Below are positions 17,480-24,958 of a DNA stretch of 64,000 bases, in pieces. The translations under genes and the position numbers were made by a program. Numbering within the stretch: position 1 is the first letter of the stretch; each line of letters starts with the position of its first letter. This DNA is from Pseudomonas mandelii (lineage in GTDB: Bacteria > Pseudomonadota > Gammaproteobacteria > Pseudomonadales > Pseudomonadaceae), in contig NZ_RCZA01000005.1 in assembly GCF_006438925.1 (NCBI RefSeq), positions 186,001-250,000 on the forward strand, in the 5' to 3' direction. Under the pieces are notes generated by a model, which was given only the letters and a program-made list of their open reading frames with translations, was not told the origin of the DNA and made no database searches.

Positions 17480-17492
17480 ATAGTCATACAAT
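17480..17492. promoter_or_regulatory. Second FadR/GntR-type operator, imperfect
   Basis: ATAGTCATACAAT differs from the perfect site 75 bases away at only two positions and keeps the GTnnnAC core. It lies 14 bases before the dehydratase ATG and overlaps TATAGT and TACAAT, both -10-like, so it would control the rightward gene. Confidence 0.6.
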
Positions 17493-17505
17493 AAGAGAAC
17501 TGATC

Positions 17506-19242
17506 ATGTCTGATAAGAAACCCACCCTGCGCTCCGCCCAATGGTTTGGCACTGCCGACAAGAACGGCTTCATGTACCGCAGCTGGATGAAGAATCAGGG
17601 CATCGCCGACCACCAGTTCCATGGCAAGCCGATCATCGGCATCTGCAACACCTGGTCGGAACTGACCCCGTGCAACGCGCATTTCCGCCAGATTGCGGAG
17701 CACGTCAAACGTGGGGTGATCGAGGCTGGGGGCTTTCCCGTGGAATTCCCGGTGTTCTCCAACGGTGAATCGAACCTGCGCCCGACCGCCATGCTTACCC
17801 GTAACCTGGCGAGCATGGACGTCGAAGAAGCGATTCGCGGCAACCCGATTGACGGCGTGGTGCTGCTGACCGGCTGCGACAAAACCACCCCGGCGTTGTT
17901 GATGGGCGCGGCCAGTTGCGACGTGCCGGCGATCGTCGTCACCGGCGGGCCGATGCTCAACGGCAAACACAAGGGCCAGGACATCGGCTCGGGCACCGTG
18001 GTCTGGCAGCTCAGTGAGCAGGTGAAAGCCGGCACGATCACCATCGACGATTTCCTTGCGGCCGAAGGTGGCATGTCCCGCTCGGCCGGTACGTGCAACA
18101 CCATGGGCACCGCGTCGACCATGGCCTGCATGGCTGAAGCACTGGGCACTTCCCTGCCCCACAACGCGGCGATTCCAGCGGTCGATGCGCGTCGTTATGT
18201 GCTGGCGCACATGTCCGGCATGCGCGCGGTGGAGATGGTTCGAGAAGATTTGAAGCTATCGAAAATCCTCACCAAAGAAGCCTTCGAAAACGCCATTCGC
18301 GTGAACGCTGCCATCGGTGGCTCGACCAACGCCGTGATCCACTTGAAAGCCATTGCCGGTCGCATCGGCGTCGAACTGGACCTGGATGACTGGACCCGCA
18401 TCGGTCGCGGCATGCCGACCATCGTCGACCTGCAACCGTCCGGGCGTTTCCTGATGGAAGAGTTCTACTACGCCGGCGGCCTGCCAGCGGTGCTGCGTCG
18501 TCTGGGTGAAGCCAACCTGATTCCGCATCCGAATGCCCTGACCGTCAACGGCAAGACCCTCGGTGAGAACACCAAGGACGCACCGATCTATGGCCAGGAC
18601 GAAGTGATCCGCACCCTCGACAACCCGATCCGCGCCGACGGCGGCATCTGTGTGTTGCGCGGCAACCTGGCGCCACTCGGTGCAGTGCTCAAGCCTTCCG
18701 CCGCCAGCGCCGAACTGATGCAACATCGCGGGCGGGCGGTGGTGTTCGAGAACTTCGACATGTACAAGGCGCGGATCAACGATCCGGAGCTGGAGGTGGA
18801 TGCCAACTCGATTCTGGTGATGAAAAATTGCGGTCCGAAGGGTTATCCAGGCATGGCCGAAGTTGGCAACATGGGCTTGCCGGCCAAGTTGCTGGCCCAG
18901 GGCGTGACGGACATGGTGCGTATTTCCGATGCGCGCATGAGCGGCACGGCGTACGGCACTGTCGTTCTGCACGTGGCCCCGGAAGCGGCCGCTGGCGGAC
19001 CTTTGGCGACGGTGAAGGAAGGCGACTGGATCGAACTCGACTGCGCCAACGGTCGTCTGCACCTGGACATTCCGGACGCCGAGCTGGCGGCGCGCATGGC
19101 TGATCTGCAGCCACCGCAGCAATTGATCGTGGGTGGCTATCGTCAGCTGTACATTGATCATGTGCTGCAGGCGGATCAGGGTTGCGATTTCGACTTCCTG
19201 GTGGGTTGTCGCGGTTCTGAAGTACCGCGTCACTCCCACTAA
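17506..19242 (+). CDS. L-arabinonate dehydratase (IlvD/Edd family)
   Basis: 578 residues of the IlvD/Edd iron-sulfur dehydratase family, in the sugar-acid subgroup rather than branched-chain IlvD. The three cluster cysteines are Cys56 (SELTPCN), Cys124 (TGCDKTTP) and Cys197 (SAGTCNTMGTAS), the same numbering I recall for the characterised Rhizobium L-arabinonate dehydratase, which is 579 residues long. The reaction removes water from an aldonate to give a 2-keto-3-deoxy acid, the substrate of AraD1. Divergent from the transporter operon; D-xylonate, D-fuconate or a related aldonate remain possible. Confidence 0.88.
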   Translation: MSDKKPTLRSAQWFGTADKNGFMYRSWMKNQGIADHQFHGKPIIGICNTWSELTPCNAHFRQIAEHVKRGVIEAGGFPVEFPVFSNGESNLRPTAMLTRNLASMDVEEAIRGNPIDGVVLLTGCDKTTPALLMGAASCDVPAIVVTGGPMLNGKHKGQDIGSGTVVWQLSEQVKAGTITIDDFLAAEGGMSRSAGTCNTMGTASTMACMAEALGTSLPHNAAIPAVDARRYVLAHMSGMRAVEMVREDLKLSKILTKEAFENAIRVNAAIGGSTNAVIHLKAIAGRIGVELDLDDWTRIGRGMPTIVDLQPSGRFLMEEFYYAGGLPAVLRRLGEANLIPHPNALTVNGKTLGENTKDAPIYGQDEVIRTLDNPIRADGGICVLRGNLAPLGAVLKPSAASAELMQHRGRAVVFENFDMYKARINDPELEVDANSILVMKNCGPKGYPGMAEVGNMGLPAKLLAQGVTDMVRISDARMSGTAYGTVVLHVAPEAAAGGPLATVKEGDWIELDCANGRLHLDIPDAELAARMADLQPPQQLIVGGYRQLYIDHVLQADQGCDFDFLVGCRGSEVPRHSH

Positions 19243-19254
19243 CACCCCCGCCCG

Positions 19255-19344
19255 TTGTGGGAGCGAGCCTGCTCGCGAAGGCGGTTTATCATTCGACATC
19301 TTCGTTGTCTGACACCCCGCCTTCGCGAGCAGGCTCGCTCCCAC
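19255..19344. repeat. REP pair, GTGGGAGCGAGCCTGCTCGC family
   Basis: Two closely matching inverted halves, GTGGGAGCGAGCC..GAAGGCGG and CCGCCTTCGC..CTCCCAC, between the dehydratase stop and the regulator start. Confidence 0.9.
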
Positions 19345-19425
19345 TTTTATTTGCACCTGCCTCAAGATCGTGCCGCGCCTGTTATCATGCGCGGCACCCC
19401 ATCACCCAGGATCGCGCCGTTTCCC

Positions 19426-20145
19426 ATGGATTACCGCAAACCTTCCGACCGCAAAAGCATGCACTCGCGCATCGTCCAGGAACTGGGCATGCAGATCGTT
19501 TCCGGACGCTTCAAGCCGTGTGACAAGCTGCCCGCCGAAGCCTTGTTATGCGAAGAGTACGCGGTCAGCCGGCCAGTCCTGCGCGAAGCCACCCGGGTTT
19601 TGGTCGCCAAGGGTCTGGTGTATTCCCGTCCGCGAGTGGGCACGGTGGTCAAGCAGCGCAAGGAATGGCACATGCTCGATCCCGATGTGCTGCATTGGCT
19701 GATGCAAAGCAGCCCGCAAAATGAATTCTTCGATTTGCTGACCAGTGTGCGCAGCATCATTGAACCCGCTGCAGCCGCCCTCGCCGCGCAGTTCGCCACG
19801 GACGCTGACATCGCCTCCATCAGTGAAGCCTACCAACGCATGGAAGCGGCGCCGACGCCGGAAGCGCTGCTGCAACCGGACCTGGATTTCCATAGCCGGA
19901 TTGCCGATGCGACCCATAACGACTTGCTGGCCAACCTGTGCAACATGCTATCGGTGGCGATTGCCGAAGCCTTGAAGCATTCCAACCAGCGGCCGAATCT
20001 GCATGAACTGGCATTGCCCCGGCACAAGGCGATTCTGACGGCGATCGAGAACCGAGATGCGCTGGGTGCGCGGCATGCGACGTTGGTGCAGTTGGATGAT
20101 GCGCGTAGTGCGTTGAATGCAGTGCTGGGTACCGACCTTTCATAA
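19426..20145 (+). CDS. FadR-subfamily GntR transcriptional regulator
   Basis: 239 residues from the ATG at 19426; an in-frame ATG at 19387 is possible but neither has a strong ribosome site, and the frame further up is REP. The winged helix-turn-helix is at the N-terminus (SGRFKPCDKLPAEALLCEEY, then VSRPVLREATRVLVAKGLV). The C-terminal FCD domain has the metal/ligand residues in DLDFHSRIADATHN and LPRHKAILTAIENRD. Such regulators sense a pathway sugar acid and release DNA. Its position next to the dehydratase, and two GTnnnAC palindromes in the divergent promoter region, suggest that it represses both arms of the cluster. Confidence 0.88.
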   Translation: MDYRKPSDRKSMHSRIVQELGMQIVSGRFKPCDKLPAEALLCEEYAVSRPVLREATRVLVAKGLVYSRPRVGTVVKQRKEWHMLDPDVLHWLMQSSPQNEFFDLLTSVRSIIEPAAAALAAQFATDADIASISEAYQRMEAAPTPEALLQPDLDFHSRIADATHNDLLANLCNMLSVAIAEALKHSNQRPNLHELALPRHKAILTAIENRDALGARHATLVQLDDARSALNAVLGTDLS

Positions 20146-20153
20146 AAGCAAAG

Positions 20154-20260
20154 TCAAAAGATCGCAGGCTTCGCCAGCTCCTACGTTGCCCGAGTACACC
20201 CGCAATTCAACGGTGCACGCGGTCCCTGTAGGAGCTGGCGAAGCCTGCGATCTTTTGATC
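20154..20260. repeat. REP pair, GTAGGAGCTGGCGAAGCC variant
   Basis: Both halves carry the variant stem GGAGCTGGCGAAGCCTGC instead of GGAGCTGCCGAAGGCTGC, so the two halves match each other better than the family consensus. Confidence 0.9.
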
Positions 20261-20267
20261 TTCGAAT

Positions 20268-20299
20268 AAAAAAGCCGCAACCTGGGTTGCGGCTTTTTT
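20268..20299. terminator. Bidirectional intrinsic terminator
   Basis: AAAAAAGCCGCAACC pairs with GGTTGCGGCTTTTTT around a tiny loop; the A and T runs make it work both ways. It separates the convergent regulator and RND exporter genes. Confidence 0.9.
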
Positions 20300-20313
20300 G
20301 TTTCAGCGATCGA

Positions 20314-22698
20314 TCAGTGAGCAAACAACGAATTGCCCTTCTGCCCCGCCAGTTTCTCCGGTTTGATCAGGAACCGCGCCAACGCCGGCAACAGCCACAG
20401 TGCACCAAACATGTTCCAGAGCAGCATGAAAGTCAGCATCAGGCCCATGTCGGCCTGGAACTTGATGGCCGAGAAGATCCAGGTGCACACGCCGATCGCC
20501 AGGCACAGACCGGTGAACAGCACGGCTTTACCGGTGGACTTCAGCGTCTGGTAGTACGCCTCTTGCAACGGCAGACCCGCACGGAGGAAGCTTTCCAGAC
20601 GGCTGTAGATGTAGATGCCGTAGTCCACGCCAATCCCCACCCCGAGCGCCACAACCGGTAGGGTTGCGACTTTCACGCCGATGCCCATGAAGGCCATCAG
20701 GGCGTTGCCGAGTACCGAAGTCAGTACCAGCGGCAGCACGATGCACAACGTCGCCGCCCATGAACGGAAGGTGATCATGCACATGGTCGCCACGCAGAGG
20801 TACACCAGGATCAGGATGGTCAGCTCGGATTCCTTGATCACCTCGTTGGTGGCGGCCTCGATCCCGGCGTTACCGGCGGCAAGGATGAATTCCAGGCCTT
20901 CCTTGTTGTTCTCCTTGGCGAAGTCTTGCACCGCATGCACGGCGCGATCCAGCGTGGCGGCCTTGTGATCGTTGAGGAACACCAGCACCGGCGCCAGGGA
21001 GCAACTGTTGTTGTACAGACCATCAGCCCGAGCGATCGAGTTGTTCAGCACGTCCGGGTTACGCGACAAGGTTTCCCATTTCAGGTTGCCTTCGTTCATG
21101 CCCTTGATCATCTGCTTGGACACGGTCACCAGCGAGATCGCCGACTGCACGCCCTCGGTGTTCTGCATCTTCCACATCAGCTCGTCGATCGGCGCCATGG
21201 CTTCGTAGCGCGAGCAGCCTTCGGACTTGGTCTTGACCATCACCACCAACACGTCGGAACTGGTGGAGTAATTGCTGATGATGAAGTTGTTGTCCTTGTT
21301 GTAGCGCGAGTCCGGACGCAGTTCCGGAGCGCCCTGATCCAGGTCACCGATTTTCAGGTTCTGGCTGTACCAGAGGCCACCGCTGAAGGCCAACAAGGCC
21401 AAAATAATCGACACCGGCGCCACTTTCGGACTGGCAAAATTCGACAGCAAACGCCAGAACGGGTGTTCGCGGTGCGCGTCTTTCTTGCTGCGTTCGACCG
21501 CGCGTTTGCTGATGCCGACGTAGGAAATCGCCACCGGCAGCAGGATCAGGTTGGTGAACACAATGACCGCCACGCCGATAGACGCGCCGATGGCCAGTTC
21601 ACGAATTACGCCGATGTCGATGATCAACAGCGTGATGAAACCCACCGCATCCGCGAGGATCGCAATCATCCCCGGCAGGAACAGCTGACGGAACGTGCGC
21701 CGCGCCGCGGTCAAGGCGTTGTCTGCCTCGCTGGACTGCAAGGCAATACCGTTGATTTTCTGCACACCGTGGGAAATACCAATGGCGAAGATCAGGAACG
21801 GCACCAGCATCGAGTAGGGATCGAGCCCGAAACCAAAGAAGTGCATCAAACCGAGTTGCCAGACCACCGCCACCAACGTGGTGCTCAACACCGCCACGGT
21901 GCTGCGCATGCAGTTGGTGAACCAGTAGAGCAGGATCAACGTGATGATGAAGGCGACGCCGAAGAACATCACCACCATGACCAGCCCATCGATCAGGTCG
22001 CCGACTTTCTTGGCGAAACCGACGATGTGGATCTGAACGTTAGGGTTCTGGGCTTCGAATTTATTGCGGATCTTGTCTTCGAGTTCGTGAGAAAACTTGC
22101 GATAGTCCAGCGCCAGCAACTTGCCTTGGTCCTGCGGGTCCGGGTAGGACTCCAGCAGCGGGATATCGACAATGCTCGACTTGAAGTCGTTGGCCACCAG
22201 ACGCCCGACCTGACCGGACTTGAGCACGTTGTTGCGCAACAGGTCGAGGCTTTGCTGGGAGCCGTTGTAGCTCTGCGGAATCACTTCACCACCGGCGAAG
22301 CCCTCCTCTGTCACTTCGGTCCAGCGTACGCTCGGGCTCCACAGCGACTTGAGACCGGAACGGTCAACACCGGAAATGTAGAACACCTCGTCATTGATCT
22401 GACGCAGAGTCTCCATGTACTCCTTGGAGAAGATGTCGCCATCAGTGGCTTCCACCGAGATGCGCACCGTGTTGCCCAGGTTCGCCAGATCGTTGCGATG
22501 CTCCATCATCTTTTGAATGAACGGATGCTCGAGCGGGATCATTTTCTCGAAACTGGTGGACGGCCGGATCAGCGTCGCTTGCCAGAACAGGAAAACACTG
22601 ACCAGCAGGCAGATGACGATCACTGCCGGGCGGTTGTTGAAAATCAGGCGTTCGAGAAACGTCGCCTTGTCATGATGATGAGTGCTCAAGGATGTCAT
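20314..22698 (-). CDS. RND/MMPL-family exporter
   Basis: 794 residues with two halves, each made of one membrane segment, a large periplasmic domain and a five-helix bundle. The first helix is near residue 25-42 (PAVIVICLLVSVFLFW); the sterol-sensing-domain-like bundle around residues 240-395 contains FLIFAIGISHGVQKI and AILADAVGFITLLIID, and the second bundle ends VLFTGLCLAIGVCTWIFSAI. This is the MMPL/HpnN-like branch of RND proteins, which move lipids or hydrophobic compounds, not the tripartite AcrB type; no membrane-fusion protein is next to it. It follows the Ycf48-like gene at 28 bases and ends at a terminator. Cargo unknown. Confidence 0.85.
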   Translation of the reverse strand: MTSLSTHHHDKATFLERLIFNNRPAVIVICLLVSVFLFWQATLIRPSTSFEKMIPLEHPFIQKMMEHRNDLANLGNTVRISVEATDGDIFSKEYMETLRQINDEVFYISGVDRSGLKSLWSPSVRWTEVTEEGFAGGEVIPQSYNGSQQSLDLLRNNVLKSGQVGRLVANDFKSSIVDIPLLESYPDPQDQGKLLALDYRKFSHELEDKIRNKFEAQNPNVQIHIVGFAKKVGDLIDGLVMVVMFFGVAFIITLILLYWFTNCMRSTVAVLSTTLVAVVWQLGLMHFFGFGLDPYSMLVPFLIFAIGISHGVQKINGIALQSSEADNALTAARRTFRQLFLPGMIAILADAVGFITLLIIDIGVIRELAIGASIGVAVIVFTNLILLPVAISYVGISKRAVERSKKDAHREHPFWRLLSNFASPKVAPVSIILALLAFSGGLWYSQNLKIGDLDQGAPELRPDSRYNKDNNFIISNYSTSSDVLVVMVKTKSEGCSRYEAMAPIDELMWKMQNTEGVQSAISLVTVSKQMIKGMNEGNLKWETLSRNPDVLNNSIARADGLYNNSCSLAPVLVFLNDHKAATLDRAVHAVQDFAKENNKEGLEFILAAGNAGIEAATNEVIKESELTILILVYLCVATMCMITFRSWAATLCIVLPLVLTSVLGNALMAFMGIGVKVATLPVVALGVGIGVDYGIYIYSRLESFLRAGLPLQEAYYQTLKSTGKAVLFTGLCLAIGVCTWIFSAIKFQADMGLMLTFMLLWNMFGALWLLPALARFLIKPEKLAGQKGNSLFAH

Positions 22699-22726
22699 AG
22701 ACCCGCCTTCTTATTATTTGCCCGGC

Positions 22727-23794
22727 TCATTTGGACGACCCATTTTTTTCATTCTCTGCGCCGGTTGGCGAAGTGACGCGAACGCCACCCTGTCCTGCCA
22801 GAATCAGATTGCCGTTGCCCGCTGCGGTGACTGCCGAAACGGAAATGCGATCCGGACGGTTGAACACGCTAAAGGTTTCGCCGTTGTCGTCGCTGCGGAT
22901 CACCGAGCCACCGTTGCCGACGATCACGATGGAACCGTCGTCGAGCAGCGTCGCGCCGGACAGACCGAACTCCAGCGCGCCCCGAGTGGCCTGGAGCTCA
23001 ACCGGCTCCCAGGTCGTACCGAAATCGGTGGAGCGAAACAGATTGCCCCGCAGCCCGTAGGCCAGCAGCGTATTGGCTTGAGCGGTGCCGATCACGCCAA
23101 ACAGTGAGCCCTCATAGGGACCTTCAAGCTTCTCCCAGGTCTGGCCCCAGTCGGCGGAGCGGAACATGCTGCCCTGCTCACCAACGATGAACAGACCGGA
23201 GTCCTTGACCGCGGCGATGCCGTTGAGGTGGTACTGGTCTTCGTTGTCGAGGCGATCGCTGACATCTTCCCAGTTCTTGCCGCCGTCGGTGGTGGCCAGT
23301 AACGCGCCGTAAGCGCCTACGGCAAAGCCGCTATTAACGTCCTGGAACCAGACGTCGAGCAGCGGCGATTCGCGTTTCAGATCTTCGAATTGCTTGGTCC
23401 AGGTGACACCGCCGTCCTCGCTCGCGAGGATCTGCGCATCATGGCCGACGGCCCAACCGTGCTTGTCGTCGACGAAAAACACCGACGTCAGCAGTTGCCG
23501 GGTCGGCACCTTGGCTTGGGTCCAGGTCGTGCCCTGGTCATCGGAATACAAAATGTGCCCGCGATCCCCGACCGCCACCAGACGCTTGCCGGCATGCACG
23601 ACGTCGAGCATCAGGCTCTTGCTGGCTTTGGCAGATTCAACGGAATAGACAATGTCGGATGCTGGTGCAGCAGCGGCCAGCACAGGTGCCGACAGCACGG
23701 CACAGCCCAACAGCGAGAGCGCTGTAGCCAGCAACGCGAATTTGCGTAGTGCCGGCGGGCGGCAGATACCCACACCCATGACAGGCTCACTCAT
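22727..23794 (-). CDS. Ycf48/BNR-repeat exported protein
   Basis: 355 residues. A long signal peptide (FALLATALSLLGCAVLSA) precedes a beta-propeller with repeated blade motifs SDDQGTTWTQ, SEDGGVTWTK, TTDGGKNWED, SADWGQTWEK, STDFGTTWEP and SDDNGETFSV. This matches the Ycf48-like family named after the photosystem II assembly factor; in non-photosynthetic bacteria it is regularly next to MMPL-type RND exporters, as here. GGGGAAGG stands before the ATG. It probably works with the exporter in the periplasm, perhaps as a cargo or assembly factor. That role is inferred from gene pairing only. Confidence 0.85.
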   Translation of the reverse strand: MSEPVMGVGICRPPALRKFALLATALSLLGCAVLSAPVLAAAAPASDIVYSVESAKASKSLMLDVVHAGKRLVAVGDRGHILYSDDQGTTWTQAKVPTRQLLTSVFFVDDKHGWAVGHDAQILASEDGGVTWTKQFEDLKRESPLLDVWFQDVNSGFAVGAYGALLATTDGGKNWEDVSDRLDNEDQYHLNGIAAVKDSGLFIVGEQGSMFRSADWGQTWEKLEGPYEGSLFGVIGTAQANTLLAYGLRGNLFRSTDFGTTWEPVELQATRGALEFGLSGATLLDDGSIVIVGNGGSVIRSDDNGETFSVFNRPDRISVSAVTAAGNGNLILAGQGGVRVTSPTGAENEKNGSSK

Positions 23795-24332
23795 AGACCT
23801 TCCCCCATTATTATTGTTAGGTCGTTCAACCTTTCAGGGCGCCGTAAGGGCTGCTGTTTGGGATTGTCTTTTCTGGAGCATAGTCCTGAAATATGCAATC
23901 TAGAGCCCCTTCGGAAGCTGGCTTATCCTATCGGGGTTTGGAAAGGTCTGACAATCGACGCCACGTTATGTTTTGTTAACCTGGGGGGTATGGGTGGGTG
24001 CTGAATGATTCGGTATCAGGTGGGATGATTGGGTTTTGGGTTTGGTGTACATATCCGTTGCTGCGGTAACGGCCGCTTAGGGTTTCGCCCTTACGGCGAC
24101 TCACTTTTCCAGACGCCGGAATGCCGGCCCAGCGAAAAGTAAGCAAAAGGCTTCGCCCCGGCGTACGGCACTTCGCTAAAGCTCAGTGTTCCCTCGCTCC
24201 GGTGTCCATCAGGGGGCATCGCCTACGGTCTGCTTCGCGACGACCTCCTCTCGATGTGTGCGGCTTCGCCGCACGGCGCTACGCGCCTAACCCCCTGATG
24301 AACACCTCCACTCGGCCTGCCGAAGGGGCGAA

Positions 24333-24350
24333 AGATCAAGATCAAGATCA
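24333..24350. repeat. AGATCA tandem repeat, three units
   Basis: Three perfect AGATCA units at the inner end of the left arm. A matching CTTGATCTTGATT sits at the inner end of the right arm, so the repeat belongs to the inverted-repeat structure. Confidence 0.85.
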
Positions 24351-24361
24351 ACGTCAAAAGC

Positions 24362-24400
<39 letters not shown>

Positions 24401-24407
24401 GATCAAC

Positions 24408-24513
24408 AGCTTCGCGAGCAAGCTCGCTCCCACAGGGATTGGATGTTTGGCAGTAAGAGATTGGTCGGCTGTCAGGCCGCCTTCGCGAGCAAGCCCGCCC
24501 CCACAGGGGATTG
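24408..24513. repeat. Two same-direction REP halves in the loop
   Basis: CTTCGCGAGCAAGCTCGCTC (from 24410) and CTTCGCGAGCAAGCCCGCCC (from 24481) are both in the same orientation, each followed by CCACAGGG. Unlike the other REPs here they are not paired as a hairpin. Confidence 0.85.
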
Positions 24514-24958
24514 GTGTTCGCTTTTCGCTTCTCACCACTCAACAGGCCGAGCGTTAGCTCGCCTGCAGCTCTTGATCTTGATTCACCCGCCCCTTCGGGA
24601 GGCTGAGTGGAGGTGTTCATCTGGGGGGCAGGCGCGCAGCGCCGTTCGACGAAGTCGAACACATCGAGAGGAGGTTGAAGCGAAGCCAACCGGAGGCGAT
24701 GCCCCCAGATGAATGCCGGAACGAAGGAACGCCGAGCCTAAGCGAGGGGCCGGACGCTCGGGGCGAGCCTTTTTTTGCTTACTTTTTTTTGGCGTTTGAA
24801 AAAAAAGTGAGTCGCCGTAAGGGCGAAACCCTAAGTGGCCGTTACCACAGAAATGGATATGTACATCTGTAAGGAAATGGTCGGCTGTCAGGCCGCCATC
24901 GCGAGCAAGCTCAGCTCCTACAGGGTTCAGGTGAACCACTGCAGGAGCGAACCCAAAG

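Noticed and set aside
17506..19242. Branched-chain IlvD (dihydroxy-acid dehydratase)
   Set aside because: Cysteine spacing, neighbours and length fit the pentonate subgroup rather than IlvD.
20926..22776. Long (616-codon) open frame opposite the RND exporter
   Set aside because: It mirrors the codon bias of the minus-strand gene, has no ribosome site or recognisable domains, and its product is a His/Gln/Arg-rich shadow.
22727..23794. Photosystem assembly factor
   Set aside because: The Ycf48 name reflects homology; no photosynthesis genes are present and the partner is an exporter.
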